From Hyparrhenia diplandra (Eukaryota; Streptophyta; Magnoliopsida; Poales; Poaceae): a DNA stretch of 64,000 bases. The stretch is taken from positions 1,240,001 through 1,304,000 of the forward strand of contig JADLZK010009224.1 of NCBI GenBank assembly GCA_015847255.1. Reading direction: 5' to 3'. Below the pieces are notes generated by a model. It made no database searches, was not told the DNA's origin, and saw nothing but the letters and a program-made list of their open reading frames with translations. The position numbers were made by a program, and so were the translations under genes. Positions 1 through 11,698 of this stretch are shown piece by piece (the stretch's first letter is position 1; each line of letters begins with the position of its first letter).

Positions 1-49
1 GGAGTTGGAAACAGTACCTCACTGTTGAGCGTACAGATCATCATCTGGG

Positions 50-315
50 CCTTGTTTAGATGGCTAAAAATTCTAACCTTTTTCCCACTTTCTCTCCATC
101 ACATCACATTAAATACATCAAAAGTCGTATGTTTGGATTATTAAATGTAGGTAAAAGAAATAACTAATTACACAGTTTAGATATACATTACGAGACGATT
201 CTTTTGAGCCTAGTTACTCCATGGTAGGATAATATTTACCACTAACAAACGAAACGTCTTCTACGATACATAAATGTGACATCTTGGTTCCAAATATTTG
301 CCATCCAAACGAGAC
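50..315. mobile_element. MITE, CCTTGTTTAGATGGC-type
   Basis: AT-rich segment whose left end reads GGGCCTTGTTTAGATGGC and whose right end is an approximate inverted copy (GCCATCCAAACGAG). The interior carries the motif CGAGACGATTCTTTTGAGCC and a block close to GGTAGGATAATATTTACCAC. Both recur in four other elements of this window, at 2565, 19608, 20093 and 20696. No coding capacity. Boundaries are approximate and the superfamily is uncertain (PIF/Harbinger- or hAT-like). Confidence 0.6.
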
Positions 316-341
316 TCTGATGGACCGAAAGAAAGCTACAG

Positions 342-556
342 GCTACGGCCAACATGATTTAATACAGAATGTGTTATCAAATCACATGACTATTAAAACG
401 ACTCAAATCACTCGAACCTTCTATAGACAGACTCACAGCACAGCAGGGGCTACGGCCAACATGATTTAATACAGCATGTGTTATCAAATCACATGACTAT
501 TAAAACGACTCAAATCACTCGAACCTTCTATACACAGACTCACAGCACAGCAGGGC
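342..556. repeat. 107-bp tandem duplication
   Basis: Two adjacent, nearly identical copies (342-448 and 449-556) beginning GCTACGGCCAACATGATTT. Only a few bases differ, which points to a fairly recent local duplication. Short reading frames across it are by-products of the repeat. Confidence 0.8.
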
Positions 557-1678
557 CAGCAGTACCTCACCCTAGCACCCTAGCACAACCATCTTCCCGG
601 CCTGTTGTCAAAAACTTCCCGGCCTTCCTGTCCGTACCAAGGATAAGCACGTTCTCCCTGTACTATGGGTCTGAAACGCAGCGCCAGAATCGACAGCGCG
701 AAAAGGATCGAGTTATTGGTGGCAGCGCCAGAATCGACCCCGTGCAAGCAATGCATGTGGACAAGGAATACGCTGAGCCGCCTGCTCGGCGAGACTTGAC
801 TGCTCCAATCCAGCTATCTCGACTGCCACAGCAAGGTCCGTCTGAACGAGCTGCTGGTCTGCTGCTACCTAGTACTCCCTCCGTCCAACCAAAGACTGCA
901 ATCCAACGATTCAAAATTTTTTTCTCACAAAGAATGCACACTTTCACAATAGACAGAGCATGTCAGGCTACAGGCTAGGCCCCTTCCGGTTGCCCCATAA
1001 TAAAAAAAGATTAAAAACTCCACCAGGCAGTTAACGTGGTGTTCTCTCGTCCACTCATTTCACTTCCAGAAGACTCCAAGACTCCATGGGCTTCACGATT
1101 CATCTCGTTCTTATCGCGTTCGCGATGAAAAAATCCACCAGGCAGCCGCGTTCCTGGTTGAAGCCGACGACGCCGATGTCGCTCTGCGTCTCCACCTCTT
1201 CCCTTCAGCCTGCTGCACGACCTCGAACAGCTGCTGGCAGCCCAGCATCACCGCGCCGGAGCCGCACTCGCCTGCTCCGTCGCGCCCTCGCCGGCCCTGC
1301 CTGCCCGACGCAGCTCCGCCCGCGCTGTTTCGTGAGGCCACTGCCATGACGCACCTCCCGACCGCGCACATAGCAACGCCGTCCAGCTAGACCCAGAGCG
1401 CGTGTTGCCGTGGACGCCGCGCTCGCCACGTTCCCGTCCTCCTCGTCCTCGACACTCCTTCCTTGGTTCGCATGCGGAATCCACATGGTGGAGCCATGGC
1501 CTATGGAGATGCGGTTGCAAGCGCCGCTTCGAGGGGCACGACGAGAGCAGTGGAGAGGCGCGTGAAGGGCGGCACGGCGTGAAAGGGTGGGCGTCGAGTC
1601 GCAAGTGCCGTGGGACGGAGAGAAATCAGGAAACTTGGGAGTCAGGAAGCTTCGGGAAGATGTGTTGGACGAGGGAGA
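557..1678. other. GC-rich stretch, no recognisable gene
   Basis: The left half (about 560-960) is related to the blocks at 19392-19620 and 20395-20600 and marks the left part of duplication unit 1. The right half (about 1090-1600) is strongly GC-rich and open in several frames on both strands. None of the translations resembles a family I recognise, and none shows start or splice signals that would favour one strand. It could be a captured gene fragment or a retroposon leader. I assign no function. Confidence 0.4.
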
Positions 1679-2295
1679 AAGGGTTTTTTACCGACCGGTT
1701 GAACCAAACCGCCGGGGTCCGGTTTCGGATTTTCGGACGGTTACCGGTAAACCGGTCGGTTTGGTTTTGAATTCAATTGAATTCAAATTTTCAGTTCATC
1801 GGTAAAAATCTTTTTACCGGTAGGTTTTGAGCGGTTTCTGCGGCGGTATAAACGGTTTACCGGCGGTTTGAAAGCGGTTTGAGCGGTTTTCAAAATTCAA
1901 AATTTAATTTTTTTCATAAAATGCTAAAAATTCCTAAAAATACTTCATGATTTGTAGAATCCAATGATGTCAAAATTACTCAAATTTGAGTGTGTTTAGT
2001 ATGCTTTTTCGACCTTCATGATTTAATGGGCCTTAATGGGCGGTTTGTAATATTTTTTTTTTTTTTTTTTCAAACTTAGATTTGAAATTTTTATACCAAA
2101 ACGAACTCAAATTTGAGAAAATTTTACACCATTGGATTCTACAAATTATGAGCTATTTTACAGAATTTTTTGAATTTTTTTTCAAATTTTACATTTTGAA
2201 TTTTAAATCTTTTATCCGGCGGTCAGGATCGGGCCGGACGGTAGGGTCGACTAATCAGCGGTTTCCATGTGGAAACCGACCGGTATAAAAACCCC
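1679..2295. mobile_element. Foldback hAT-like non-autonomous element
   Basis: The ends are inverted copies: left GGGTTTTTTACCGACCGGTT, right AACCGACCGGTATAAAAACCCC. An 8-bp direct repeat GAGGGAGA flanks it (1671-1678 and 2296-2303), the target-site length of hAT elements. The interior has many CCGGT and GCGGTTT motifs near the ends and AT-rich inverted arms in the middle (CAAATTTGAG with TTTTACACCATTGG). It has no open reading frame of note. It is absent from the corresponding place in duplication unit 2. Confidence 0.75.
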
Positions 2296-2399
2296 GAGGG
2301 AGATGGTTGACTTAGGACCGATATTTTTAGGGGTATTTTCGTAATTTGCCATCCTCCTTGGTATACGTGCTCATCCCTAAGATTGCAGTCTTTTTTATT

Positions 2400-4130
2400 G
2401 GGAGGAGTACACTTGTGGTCGAGTCGGCACATCAGCAGAGTTCGAACGAGGGACGCCATCGCTGAGGAGGCGAGGACGAGACGAGACGAGCGAGGCCGGT
2501 ACCAGAAACCAACTTGTCCACACGCATGAGCATTGTTGTGTCATCAGGTCTCGATCCAACAGTTGGGTGTGTTTAACACCCAAAGTTTGGTGCAAAATTT
2601 TGGCCGGATGTCACATCATAATTTATAAAGACGTTTCGTTTGTTAGTGATAAATATTATCCTACCATATGTAACAGCCTCAAAAGAATCGTCTCATGATA
2701 ATGTACATCTAAACGTGCAATTAGTTTATTTTTTTTTACTTACATTTTAGTACTTCATACATGTGCCGGCATTTTGATGTGATGGAGAATCTTCTTTTTG
2801 CATAGTGAAATTTTGGAGAAACTTTGGGCTCTAAACTGATGAATTAATGAACCTCAGCATCCGCAAGCAGATGAATGGTGACCGGCGGGGCTGTTTGTTT
2901 GGCTACAAATTAGCATATTTTGTGATTATTACAACAGGGGCCAACGAAAATACACGCAAGAGGAACGAGAATTGAAAAACGTTGAGATCGTGTTAAGAAT
3001 CCATTAAAAGTGGTTTCCATGGATATTGGGTATACCTAAGCAAACTAAGCCCGGCCCGAGCCCGATGGAGTTTACCTCACCCACAAATCTTACCGGGCAA
3101 GACCCAGGCACGGATCCTGTTTCCACAAAAAATTCTAAAACATGAGACCTGGTTTGCCCAATGGGACGTTCGTAAGTAAGACTTTTTGACCCGAAATTAC
3201 CGGGATTTTTTTTTTTGCCTGGCCCCAAAATACTTACATCTAATGTTGGATAAATATACCAGCAGAGGACCAATTGACCAGCACAATTGAGGTTTATGCC
3301 GGTCAACATAATGGTAAGGCCTTCAAAAAAAAAAAAAGTTAGTACGTGGTGAACATAAGTGGTCCGTATATCTGAATAGGTTGAAGAAGGAAAAAGAAAA
3401 GAATTTAAAGCTAGGCTAAGGCAGCACAAGTGGTGAATTCGAAATTAGATGAAGAAAAGCGACCTATGGGACATAAGAGAGTTGAAAACAAATGCAATGT
3501 GGCAAAACAAAGGCAAGGCAACTGATGTTTCTTTGTCTAATTTCAGTGCAAAACTTGAGAAGTTAATTGAAGAAAGCACCAAGAATAGGACAGACAGACA
3601 GAAGATCACTGACTGAAATTTAGCAAAGCACCAAGATAAGGAGATTGAAGCAGCTAAGCTTAATCACGAAGCAGCTCATGAACGAACAAAGTGTAAATGC
3701 TTGAACCTTACACGCAGCTTTTGCTTGCACCTACTGATCAGCTTATACAGATGCTTTGGCCGAGAGAAACTTGGCACTAGAGAACCCAAGACTTGCTTTA
3801 TTTCCTATGGTTTGACACTATTAATCCTTCTTCAATTGCTTATTTAATGGCCAGTTACGGTTAACTGGTGGACTTATAATTTTCTAGAATTGATTCTGCA
3901 GTAGCAAATGTTGTGTGCATACAAATATGACCATGCAAGTAAATTATGTAATTAAGGTAACTGAAATGTTTTTAATTCCTTTTTTAGCAACTATCTTTTT
4001 TATTCCTTTGATCAGTGCTATTTTCAGTCTTGGTGCCGGCAGGCTAGCTAGTCAGGCTGGCACAACATATTTATGGCATGGTTCATCTACCGTGTGCCGT
4101 GCTTGGCTCAAGACCGCGACAGGTCCATGG
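2400..4130. repeat. Duplication unit 1, block A
   Basis: This block matches, in order, the pieces of 20600-30900. Shared landmarks are the ACGAGACGAGACGAGCGAGG motif (near 2480 and 20612), the MITE, the segment with AGCATCCGCAAGCAGAT, the segment with AAGCGACCTATGGGACATAA, and the GCCGGCAGGCTAGCTAG segment. Block A lacks the four large insertions of the other copy, so it serves as the empty-site reference. Its short reading frames (for example near 3420-3700) are gene-like relics without a continuous frame. Confidence 0.8.
2565..2837. mobile_element. MITE, GGGTGTGTTT-type
   Basis: Begins GGGTGTGTTTAACACCC and ends near GGGCTCTAAACT. The interior shares the block TTTGTTAGTGATAAATATTA and the CAAAAGAATCGTCTC motif with the MITEs at 50, 20093 and 20696. 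The copy at 20696-20970 sits at the equivalent place of duplication unit 2, so this insertion predates the duplication. Confidence 0.65.
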
Positions 4131-4279
4131 TGAGCTATTCTCGGCCACTACATCCTGTGCGCACGGCAACCACAGAAATGGGCCCTCGTGCGTTTGCAAA
4201 ACAATCGAAAGATAAGATGCAATCCTAACCTACTCATTGGCGCAAGGTTTAGTCAACATTGTCATCTATCAACAAAACA

Positions 4280-6558
4280 ATGGCCTTCCCATCTTATGCT
4301 TGACATCCCTTTCGCACCTGCTCATCGCTTCTCCATTGCCAATCGACGCCTCGACCACGGTAGGCAAATGCAGCAGCGGCGGCAATCCGGTGGACGAGTG
4401 CTGGCGCTGCGACGCTAGCTGGGCCGACAACCGGCAGCGCCTCGCGGAATGCGCGGTGGGCTTCGGCCGCGGCACCATCGGCGGCAAGAACGGCAAGACG
4501 TACGTGGTGACGGACCCCAGCGACGTCGCCGACCCGAGGAACCCATCGCCGGGCACGCTCCGCTACGGCCTCGTGCAGAAGGAGCCACTGTGGATCACGT
4601 TCGCGCGCGACATGACCATCAGGCCGAAGCACGAGCTGCTCGTCGCCTCGCGGAAGACCGTCGATGGCCGCGGCGTGAACGTGGTCGCGTCGGCGACGGC
4701 GGGACATGCTTCGTGGTGAGAGACGTCAGAGACGTCATCATCCACGGGATCACCATACGCGGCTGCAACCCTGCACAGGGGACAACGTCGGAGTCGGCGG
4801 ACCACTCAGACGAGGGGGACGCCATCGCCGTCTTCCACTCCACGAATGTGTGGGTGGATCACTGTACGCTCGAGGCCTGCGCCGACGGCCTCATCGACGT
4901 CACGGGCGCCTCCACGAACGTGACCCTATCTAATAACCTCCTCAGGAACCTGTTGGCACCCAAAAATGTCTTGGACTAAAGCATGGTAAAATCCCGGACT
5001 TAGCCAAATTTTGAAGGGCTAACCCACCGCAAAATTCCCTAGACTTAGCCATATTTTGGAGGTCCAAAAAGGCCCGAGGAAAAATGGCGCAAAAAGGTCA
5101 AGACGGTGGACGGAGGGACGCGCCGAGGGGGGCCGACCGGACGCACGACCGGGACGGACGCCGGAGGCCGGCACCGGGCGCTGCCCGGCCGAGCGCGCGC
5201 CGATTTTAACGTAACGGAATCGACCGACGCCGCGCATCGGGCGCGGCGTCCGTCACTCGACGCCCGGCGTCGGTCGGCGACCGTCGCGCTCGGAAGCGCC
5301 GCGGTCGATTCCGGACCACTGGAATCGACGGACGCAGGGCACCCGGCGCGTCCGGTGCTACAGAAGGGCGTCCGGCCAGCCCGATCTCGGGCTGATCCAA
5401 TCGTAACCAACTCGGTTTTGTTTCCAAACTTGTTGGTCGCGATTTTTGGTGATTGGAAACGTCTTAGGACGCCTTCCTAAAAGGATAAGATACCTCCCTA
5501 TATATAATGAAGGGTTCATGGCCGATTTGATCCCATCTACCCAAATCGTCATACTACAACTCTCAAAACCCTAATTTTGTCTCTTCCAACCCTATACTTG
5601 CTGTTCGACGACGAACTCCGCGTTCTCCGCCCGGCGTGCTAGGGCGCATCCGCTGCCCCCTAGCGCAACCCTTGCGTGCGTGCTTCCCGACGGGTCTTCC
5701 CGGAGGTACGTTCGGAGTTCTCCAGCCGTTCACCGAAGCCCACATCGGCCTTAGCGATCTCTTTGATCGTTCGTGGTCGATCACGCTGCGGTGTTCGCTG
5801 CTACTAGGTTGTTTGCAACCTTCGGGGCGCCCAAGGCCCTCGTGGTGTGTTTGGTGCGAAGCCCCCAACTTCGGCGTCAACAGAACCATAACAAGACGAT
5901 ACTGCTTGGGCACAGCGACGATTACACTGATGACAAGAACATGAAGGTCACTGTTGCGTTTAACCGCTTCGGACCGGGTCTTGTCCAAAGAATGCCAAGG
6001 TGCCGGTTCGGACTGGTTCACGTCATCAACAACGACTATATAAAATGGGAGATGTACGCCATTGGTGGCAGTGCTTCACCAACAATTCTAAGCCATGGCA
6101 ATCGATTCCTTGCCAACAAGGCGAAAGAGGTTTCTGTTTTATCATCTGTTCCCTTCATCAGCAACTTCTGTTCCCTTCATCAGCAACTTCATAAGCACCT
6201 AGTCTGAAACTCTGTCCATGATCTTTCCTGACGATTCTAAAGAATCCACTAACATGCACTTTTTTTTAGAAAGCCTACCAGGAGCTGCTCGTTAGTTTCA
6301 GATGATCAGAAGCAAACTAATCTGAACTCTGAAAATTTTCTTCAGGTGACCAAGCGTGAGGTAGCACCACAGAGTGAGTGGAGTAAATGGACATGGATAT
6401 CTGAAGCTGATACGATGCTCAATGGCGCGTTCTTCAGATCATCTGGTACTCCTAAACCTGACGTTAAGGCCCCTAGCTTTGCCAAGGCGTCCTCTTTTGT
6501 GCCAGCGATCACCGCCTCCGTAGGGGTTCTGTCATGCAAGAAGGGGTCTCCGTGCTGA
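4280..6558 (+). pseudogene. Pectate lyase, copy 1, disrupted
   Basis: Plant pectate lyases (polysaccharide lyase family 1) are secreted enzymes that cleave de-esterified pectin in the wall. The sequence encodes the usual parts: a hydrophobic leader, the NPVDECWRC motif, GTLRYG, TVDGRG, a VWVDH segment, then QRMPRCRFG with the catalytic arginine region, and a second exon (6346-6558) ending in SCKKGSPC. The intron 6130-6345 has GT-AG ends. Three lesions break it. A 1-base loss just after the leader ATG puts that ATG (4280) out of frame. A 2-base gain lies near 4690, after TVDGRG. A 932-bp solo LTR sits in the coding exon. Copy 2 lacks all three lesions, which makes them easy to place. The gene is probably non-functional. 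Confidence 0.88.
4951..5882. mobile_element. Solo LTR inside the pectate lyase exon
   Basis: Starts TGTTGGCACCC, ends GGCGTCAACA, and is flanked by the 5-bp duplication GAACC (4946-4950 and 5883-5887). Pectate lyase copy 2 has a single GAACC at 39159-39163, which is the empty site. There is no internal region or second LTR, so a full element was lost by LTR recombination. A TATA-like stretch (CCTATATATAATG, about 5492) lies on the plus strand, the same direction as the gene. Confidence 0.93.
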
Positions 6559-7476
6559 AAACCTCGAGGCGCTGAGAATTTTTCAGTCCAGTCTCGGCAA
6601 GCCACTGGAGATGCTCTAACTTGCCTTCGTGGCTCCTTAGACAGTTGCAAATCTGCGATAAAAGCTATATCTACAAAGCAGTGAGCATAGATAGTGGGTT
6701 TTGAAACAAAATTTCATGAATTGCAATTCGCTTTGCGTGCCGGATTATCCACATAATAACAACTTTCCGTGTCGCTTTGCAAGCTGGAATCCTTGGCTCC
6801 AGCCTCCAGATACAGCACAAGTGCTCTCTGTTCCCTGCCGCCTAGTCTGTAATATAGTGTGTGTTTTTGGCCCAAGCCAAGCAAAGCCTGTAGCCACTAG
6901 GCCCATTTGGCTACCAGGTCCATCAATCTTGTTCTCGCCTACACCGCCACTGCCAGCCTGCCCGCAACACGTGAGGTAGGCGGCGCACATCTCCTTGGGC
7001 TTATAATTGAGGCCCCCCAAAAAGGTTAGGAAATTCAATCGATCTGGCCTGGCCCATCCAGCTTGCGCACGCATGGGCCGAACACAAGAGAAAATTGCTT
7101 GCTTGGAGGAACCTTGAGGAGATTGACATATGCATTCAGCATTTTCATTAATTCAGCCAATCAGCCGAAGAAGCTTCATGTCATCGGGAGCTCCAGCTTT
7201 TGATTGTTGCATCGTTTGTTTTTTCCTGCTGGTGCCTGTTTGTTTGGTTAGCCAAAACCGGCCTTTAGCGGCGGGGGGTAGTGCGTCCGAGCGCACACGC
7301 CACGAGAGGCTTATATGTCCGCCACGAGATGTCCGAAGCAACTAAGCGAGTAGCAACAGCAGATCAGCACTGGAACATATAAGTGCAATTCTGCAAAATT
7401 CTTATCTTAGACTAAGCAAAAGCTACTTCACCTGCTTAAACGGTGCAAAAAAATCTTATCCAGGAAGACCACTTCA
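6559..7476. other. 3' flank of pectate lyase copy 1
   Basis: Non-coding. From about 6785 to 7476 it matches 39440-40138 downstream of copy 2. Shared landmarks are CTAGTCTGTAA, AAGGCCCATTTGGC or a close variant, and GAGTAGCAACAGC with the following CACCTGCTTAAACGGTGC. It marks the right part of duplication unit 1. The match stops at 7476, exactly where a Helitron-like 5' end begins. Confidence 0.7.
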
Positions 7477-9420
7477 TCTTACTATTACTACTAATTGAAG
7501 GCTCCAACGAGACTCCATCGTTAATCCCACGGTGAGATGCTCAGAAAAAATAGATAAATTCTAGAAATTCTCACAAAAATTAGAAACATCCGGCCATCAA
7601 TCCACCAAAAGCCTCTAACAATGACAACCATTCGATCTATTTTATTTTCTGAAATATTACCCACTTTTGTCATTATGAAGAATCATAAAATAACCCCCTA
7701 AATGCACATATAATTTACCCACCATTGCCATTATAAAAATTACTTATAGAAAAAAATTAGATCACATTGAGAAATATCCTATGGAAGAAAAAACCTATTG
7801 TCGCCAGGCCTATCTCTCACGTGCGTGAAACCTACCGCCGCCGCCGCTGCCGCCGCTGCATGCATCCTGCGATCACGTGGTGGAGTTCTAAATCCGTGAA
7901 AAAGAAATCACAACATTGCGTTGCTCTTTTTCTTCCAATCTAGATGCATGTGTGCATCTGTCATGTAGACACGCATCTGGCCCAGGCATCTGTCAACAAG
8001 CAGAACCATGTAGACACGCTTGCATGCTTGGACCATGGATGAGAGTACCGAGCTGCATGTACAATCTCGATCGCTTGCCCTGTCCTGTATCCGCGACACC
8101 TACAAGATGACAGTCATCCGGCAACAAAGAAGCCTACTTTGGGTGCAGTGGTGCACTGAATTCCTGAAGGCGTTGATGGGTGATGCCGCGTCATGACTCA
8201 TGACTCCATACAGGGCATGACTCATGACTCCATACAGGTCAGAGCTCAATCTGATTGCAAAAGTCCTATACAACACCAATTAGTCTCTCTCAATCTGATT
8301 GCAGAAGTCCTATCCAGCACCAATTAGTCTCTCTATATATACGTACGTAATTCAAATACCTAAAGTACACAGTTCACTCATCACAATCAAAGCCAGATTC
8401 ATTATAATATTCACGATCAAACTAGAGATACTAAAAGAAGGTTATTATATATTTCTTTCTTTACAGATAGGACTACAAATTACAACTTCATTGCTTATTA
8501 GTGGCATTCTATCCCCTCAATAAAAATGTGGTGTTTAAAGAAATCTAAAATCTTAGTCGGGTGTTGTGTTATTAGATTAATCTTGTCCAATAAAATAATA
8601 CACTTGAGTCAAGTTCTATTTTTTAAAGTTATTATCTTGTGACCATCTATTTGGTAGCCTGTAATCATCATTTTTAGTATATTGGAAATGCCAATCATTA
8701 TAGTATGTTCTATTTTTAATATCACCATTACCATTATGTACAAATAGACTAATTAAATTAGACCTCGATATTCATGTGAAATATGCTATTATGAACAATA
8801 TTATAAATAAATAAATAAATAACCTATAAACTTATGCCTAAGTTAACCATCTGAAGTAATAGTATGAACTATCCTGAAATCTAAATTATCTTCTTGCATA
8901 TACATTTGTACATATTGTGTTAAAGAAAACTGTATTTAGTTGAAATATAATCACAAATATTTCCTCCATAATTCTGAAACCCGTAGGTTGTTACCTCAAA
9001 CAAATTTATACAATTTGACAAAAAAAAGCTGTGTCACTTTAATACTCATAATCTATCTTTGAGCAGTCTATATTTATAAAACAATATTATGCACACAAGT
9101 CTTTCATGTAACTAATTCAACATTTTTAAGTCTTTGCAAAGTGCAAGCCAAAACGCCTATTTATGTCATCAGTAGAAACTAAAGGATATTGTAGGACCTA
9201 AGGTCTTTTTAAAAAGAAAATAAAAAGTGAAAATATTGGACCAAAGATGTAATAAGCACTAGAATTTGAACTTTACATGTGGATAAAAATTGCAAGAACT
9301 AGATTAAATGTTTATAAAGCAAAAATATTGATTTATGATGTTGCAGAGAGGTGCAACAAAAACTTATATACTTATGATTATATTTCAACTAAATACATAT
9401 CGTGCTAAAGAAAAATCAAT
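7477..9420. mobile_element. Helitron-related AT-rich segment, 3' end not found
   Basis: Begins TCTTACTATTACTACTAATTG after an A. About 150 bp match the 5' part of the Helitron at 30936, including GGCTCCAACG and the AAAAAAAATAGATAAAT-like stretch. Further AT-rich sequence resembles that element's interior (for example the TTTCAACTAAATACATAT motif). I could not find a terminal hairpin plus CTRR, so the 3' end may be deleted or buried. Two short direct duplications lie at 8192-8239 (24 bp each) and 8245-8332 (44 bp each). Confidence 0.5.
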
Positions 9421-9589
9421 CCTAGAAATTCTGTTTGTCACACCTCATGAAAGGGTTATCATGTCTATGTTTTAGGGTTATCATGAAAGGGTTTCTCAAA
9501 AAGCTCAAGTGTCATTGGACATCGAAATACCCTTAGAATATATTTCGATGAGTATGATGATGAAGATGAGATAGCTGCACCGAGCTGGT

Positions 9590-10363
9590 TTGGGCAAAGG
9601 AGCCTACTTAGGTTACTCAACGTTGGTTGAGGCAAAGCACAAAGGGACCTATGATTTTGATGTCTCTAAATCAGACAAACTCTTTGAGCTGCTGGTAAAG
9701 GAAGGGCGTATCAAACTGCCTGAAGAACATCCCATGCTGCGTCCTGAAGGAGTGAAAGACAAGAAGTATTGCGGCTTCCACAACACCAACTCTCACTCTA
9801 TTAATGATTGCCGAATGTTCGTGAGTGCGGGTCGTAAGGCTATCCAAGAAGGGCACTTGAAGTTCAACGGCAAGATGAAGGTTGATGGTCATCCTTTTCC
9901 TCAGAACATGATCTCTTTCTCCATGAACATGGTGTCTGCCAATGATCCTAAAGGCAAAGGCAAAATGAAAGTATTAACCTCTGATAGAGCAAAGGAGAGT
10001 GGTTCGGTTGACCCCAATCGGTAAATCACCAATGAGGAGCTACAGCAGAGGGTTCGGTTCCCGAATAGCCATAATGAGAGAGGTGAAACTTCCAGGCCTA
10101 GGGTTACTTCGCGAATTTTGTTGAATAAATGGCAGAGGCAACAGGAGAAGCAATACTACAGAGATCAAAGGTTTGCTGAGAAACAACAGAGGTATGAGGA
10201 AGAGATGTACCGAAGGGAGCAGGAAGAGTACATGAGAGAGCAAGAGCAATCTCATTGGGGGTGTTCTTTCTTTAGACACTGTTGGAATGAAGGCTTGAAG
10301 TCATGTCGGCTAGGAACAATTGCCCCGAGTGCAATAATGACCGCACCGCTGTTTGTTAAGTGA
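9590..10363 (+). pseudogene. Tat-clade Ty3/gypsy gag fragment
   Basis: Two frames separated by stops and shifts. The first (9590-10024) contains KLFELLVKEGRIKLPEEH and a YCGFHNTNSHSINDC segment. The second (10118-10363) has a charged Q/R/E-rich helix followed by HWGCSFFRHCWNEGLK. This order and these motifs are typical of the gag of rice RIRE2-like (Tat clade) elements. No protease or reverse transcriptase follows and no LTRs flank it, so it is an isolated fragment. Confidence 0.7.
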
Positions 10364-10390
10364 CGATATGTATTTAGTTGAAATATAATC

Positions 10391-10826
10391 ATTTTATTTG
10401 GTTCGTTGGCTTAAATTTCTTGCATTTCATTGTGTGATTGCTATATTTATTCATTCTTGATTTACCTTAGAGCCAAAGTAATAGAGAAGTATTTAGGAAC
10501 CTTGATCTCTCCCGTTGTCCTCTTAATTAGTTAAGCTATTCATTTATCTTATAATTCTTTTAGTCATGTTATTATTATTAGATTTCTTTCATGCTTTATT
10601 ATTCATAGTATTATTTATATTTATCATTTATCACTTACCCCTCTTTAGTCTAGTTGGTTTGCTAAGTTAGTAGATATATGATTGTGAGTTATTAGAATTC
10701 TTTAGTCAAAGCTTCTTTTTGTGGATACGATACTCTAGAATACTCTCTTAGGGAAAAGCTACAATGATGTTCTCGGCGCTTTGAGAATCTTTTCGTTTTT
10801 CTTTTAGCACTTAACAAACATCAACA
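10391..10826 (+). mobile_element. Possible LTR end adjoining a primer-binding site
   Basis: AT-rich stretch with no gene, ending in AAACATCAACA a few bases before the primer-binding site at 10834. This position suggests the right part of a 5' LTR. I cannot locate its TG left end or a partner LTR. Confidence 0.35.
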
Positions 10827-10833
10827 AGCTTTT

Positions 10834-10851
10834 TAGCGCCGTTGCCGGGGA
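10834..10851 (+). other. Retrotransposon primer-binding site, Athila-like
   Basis: TAGCGCCGTTGCCGGGGA matches the primer-binding site of Athila-group gypsy elements, where the 3' end of tRNA-Asp primes reverse transcription. A short leader and gag-like start follow (10942-11080), then the sequence is interrupted by a TA microsatellite and a MITE. Confidence 0.6.
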
Positions 10852-11092
10852 AGCAATTGGTGTAAAGATTTTAATAATAATCTTGATATCGCTAATTTAG
10901 TATATCACTAGCTTTAGTAGGATTACCCTTGTTCTGTTGAGTTGTGGAATAGACAAGACACAAGATGCTATTGCGACTTTCCCGGCGAACTTCCACAAGA
11001 AAGAAGAAGAAACATTGAAGAACCCAGGGTGCCTGATCATTCAAAGATTCATCAACATTGGAACCCCGCCACCTCAAAGGTTTGTTTGTTAA

Positions 11093-11482
11093 TATATATA
11101 TATATATATAGGGTGCACTTTACGTACTCCGGGAGTAGTTACTCCCATCTTTAAAAACAACATTGTGTATGTGTTCATACTTTTTTATCGGTTTGAGTAT
11201 GTTTAGATACTCATATTAAGATAGTCCAAATGTTACTACGTGAAAAATTTTTGAAGGAACCCATATTTTTTAATATATTACATAAAATTCCACTCTCTTG
11301 CTGTATACAAAAATGTATATCCACATACTCAAAGTATGCATGCATACTTAACATACAAACCACCCTAGATGGTCTAGTATGATCATATACTTCATCCACA
11401 TGCACTTCGTTCGGTCATATATGTCTTAAATCTAGAGATATACACATGGGAGTAACTACTCCTAGGAAGTAGAAAATATTTT

Positions 11483-11516
<34 letters not shown>
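11093..11516. mobile_element. MITE inside a TA microsatellite
   Basis: The left end CGGGAGTAGTTACTCCC (about 11131) and right end GGGAGTAACTACTCCTA (about 11447) are inverted copies. The element of about 350 bp is bracketed by runs of TA (11093-11110 and about 11486-11516). No coding capacity. TA-rich targets are preferred by several MITE families; the superfamily cannot be set from reading alone. Confidence 0.6.
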
Positions 11517-11520
<4 letters not shown>

Positions 11521-11698
11521 CTAACCATTGTTTAGACGGAAGAAGAAGTCGTTGTCACAAGAATTCAAAAGGTGAGAAAGTCTTGCTTATAGACTTTAAA
11601 CTTTTTGAGTAGTTATCATTTAATTTCTTGCATTTCATTGTATGTTTACTTGATTAATTAATGCATTCCCTCCATTTAGTTTGTATTTTTCTTATATT

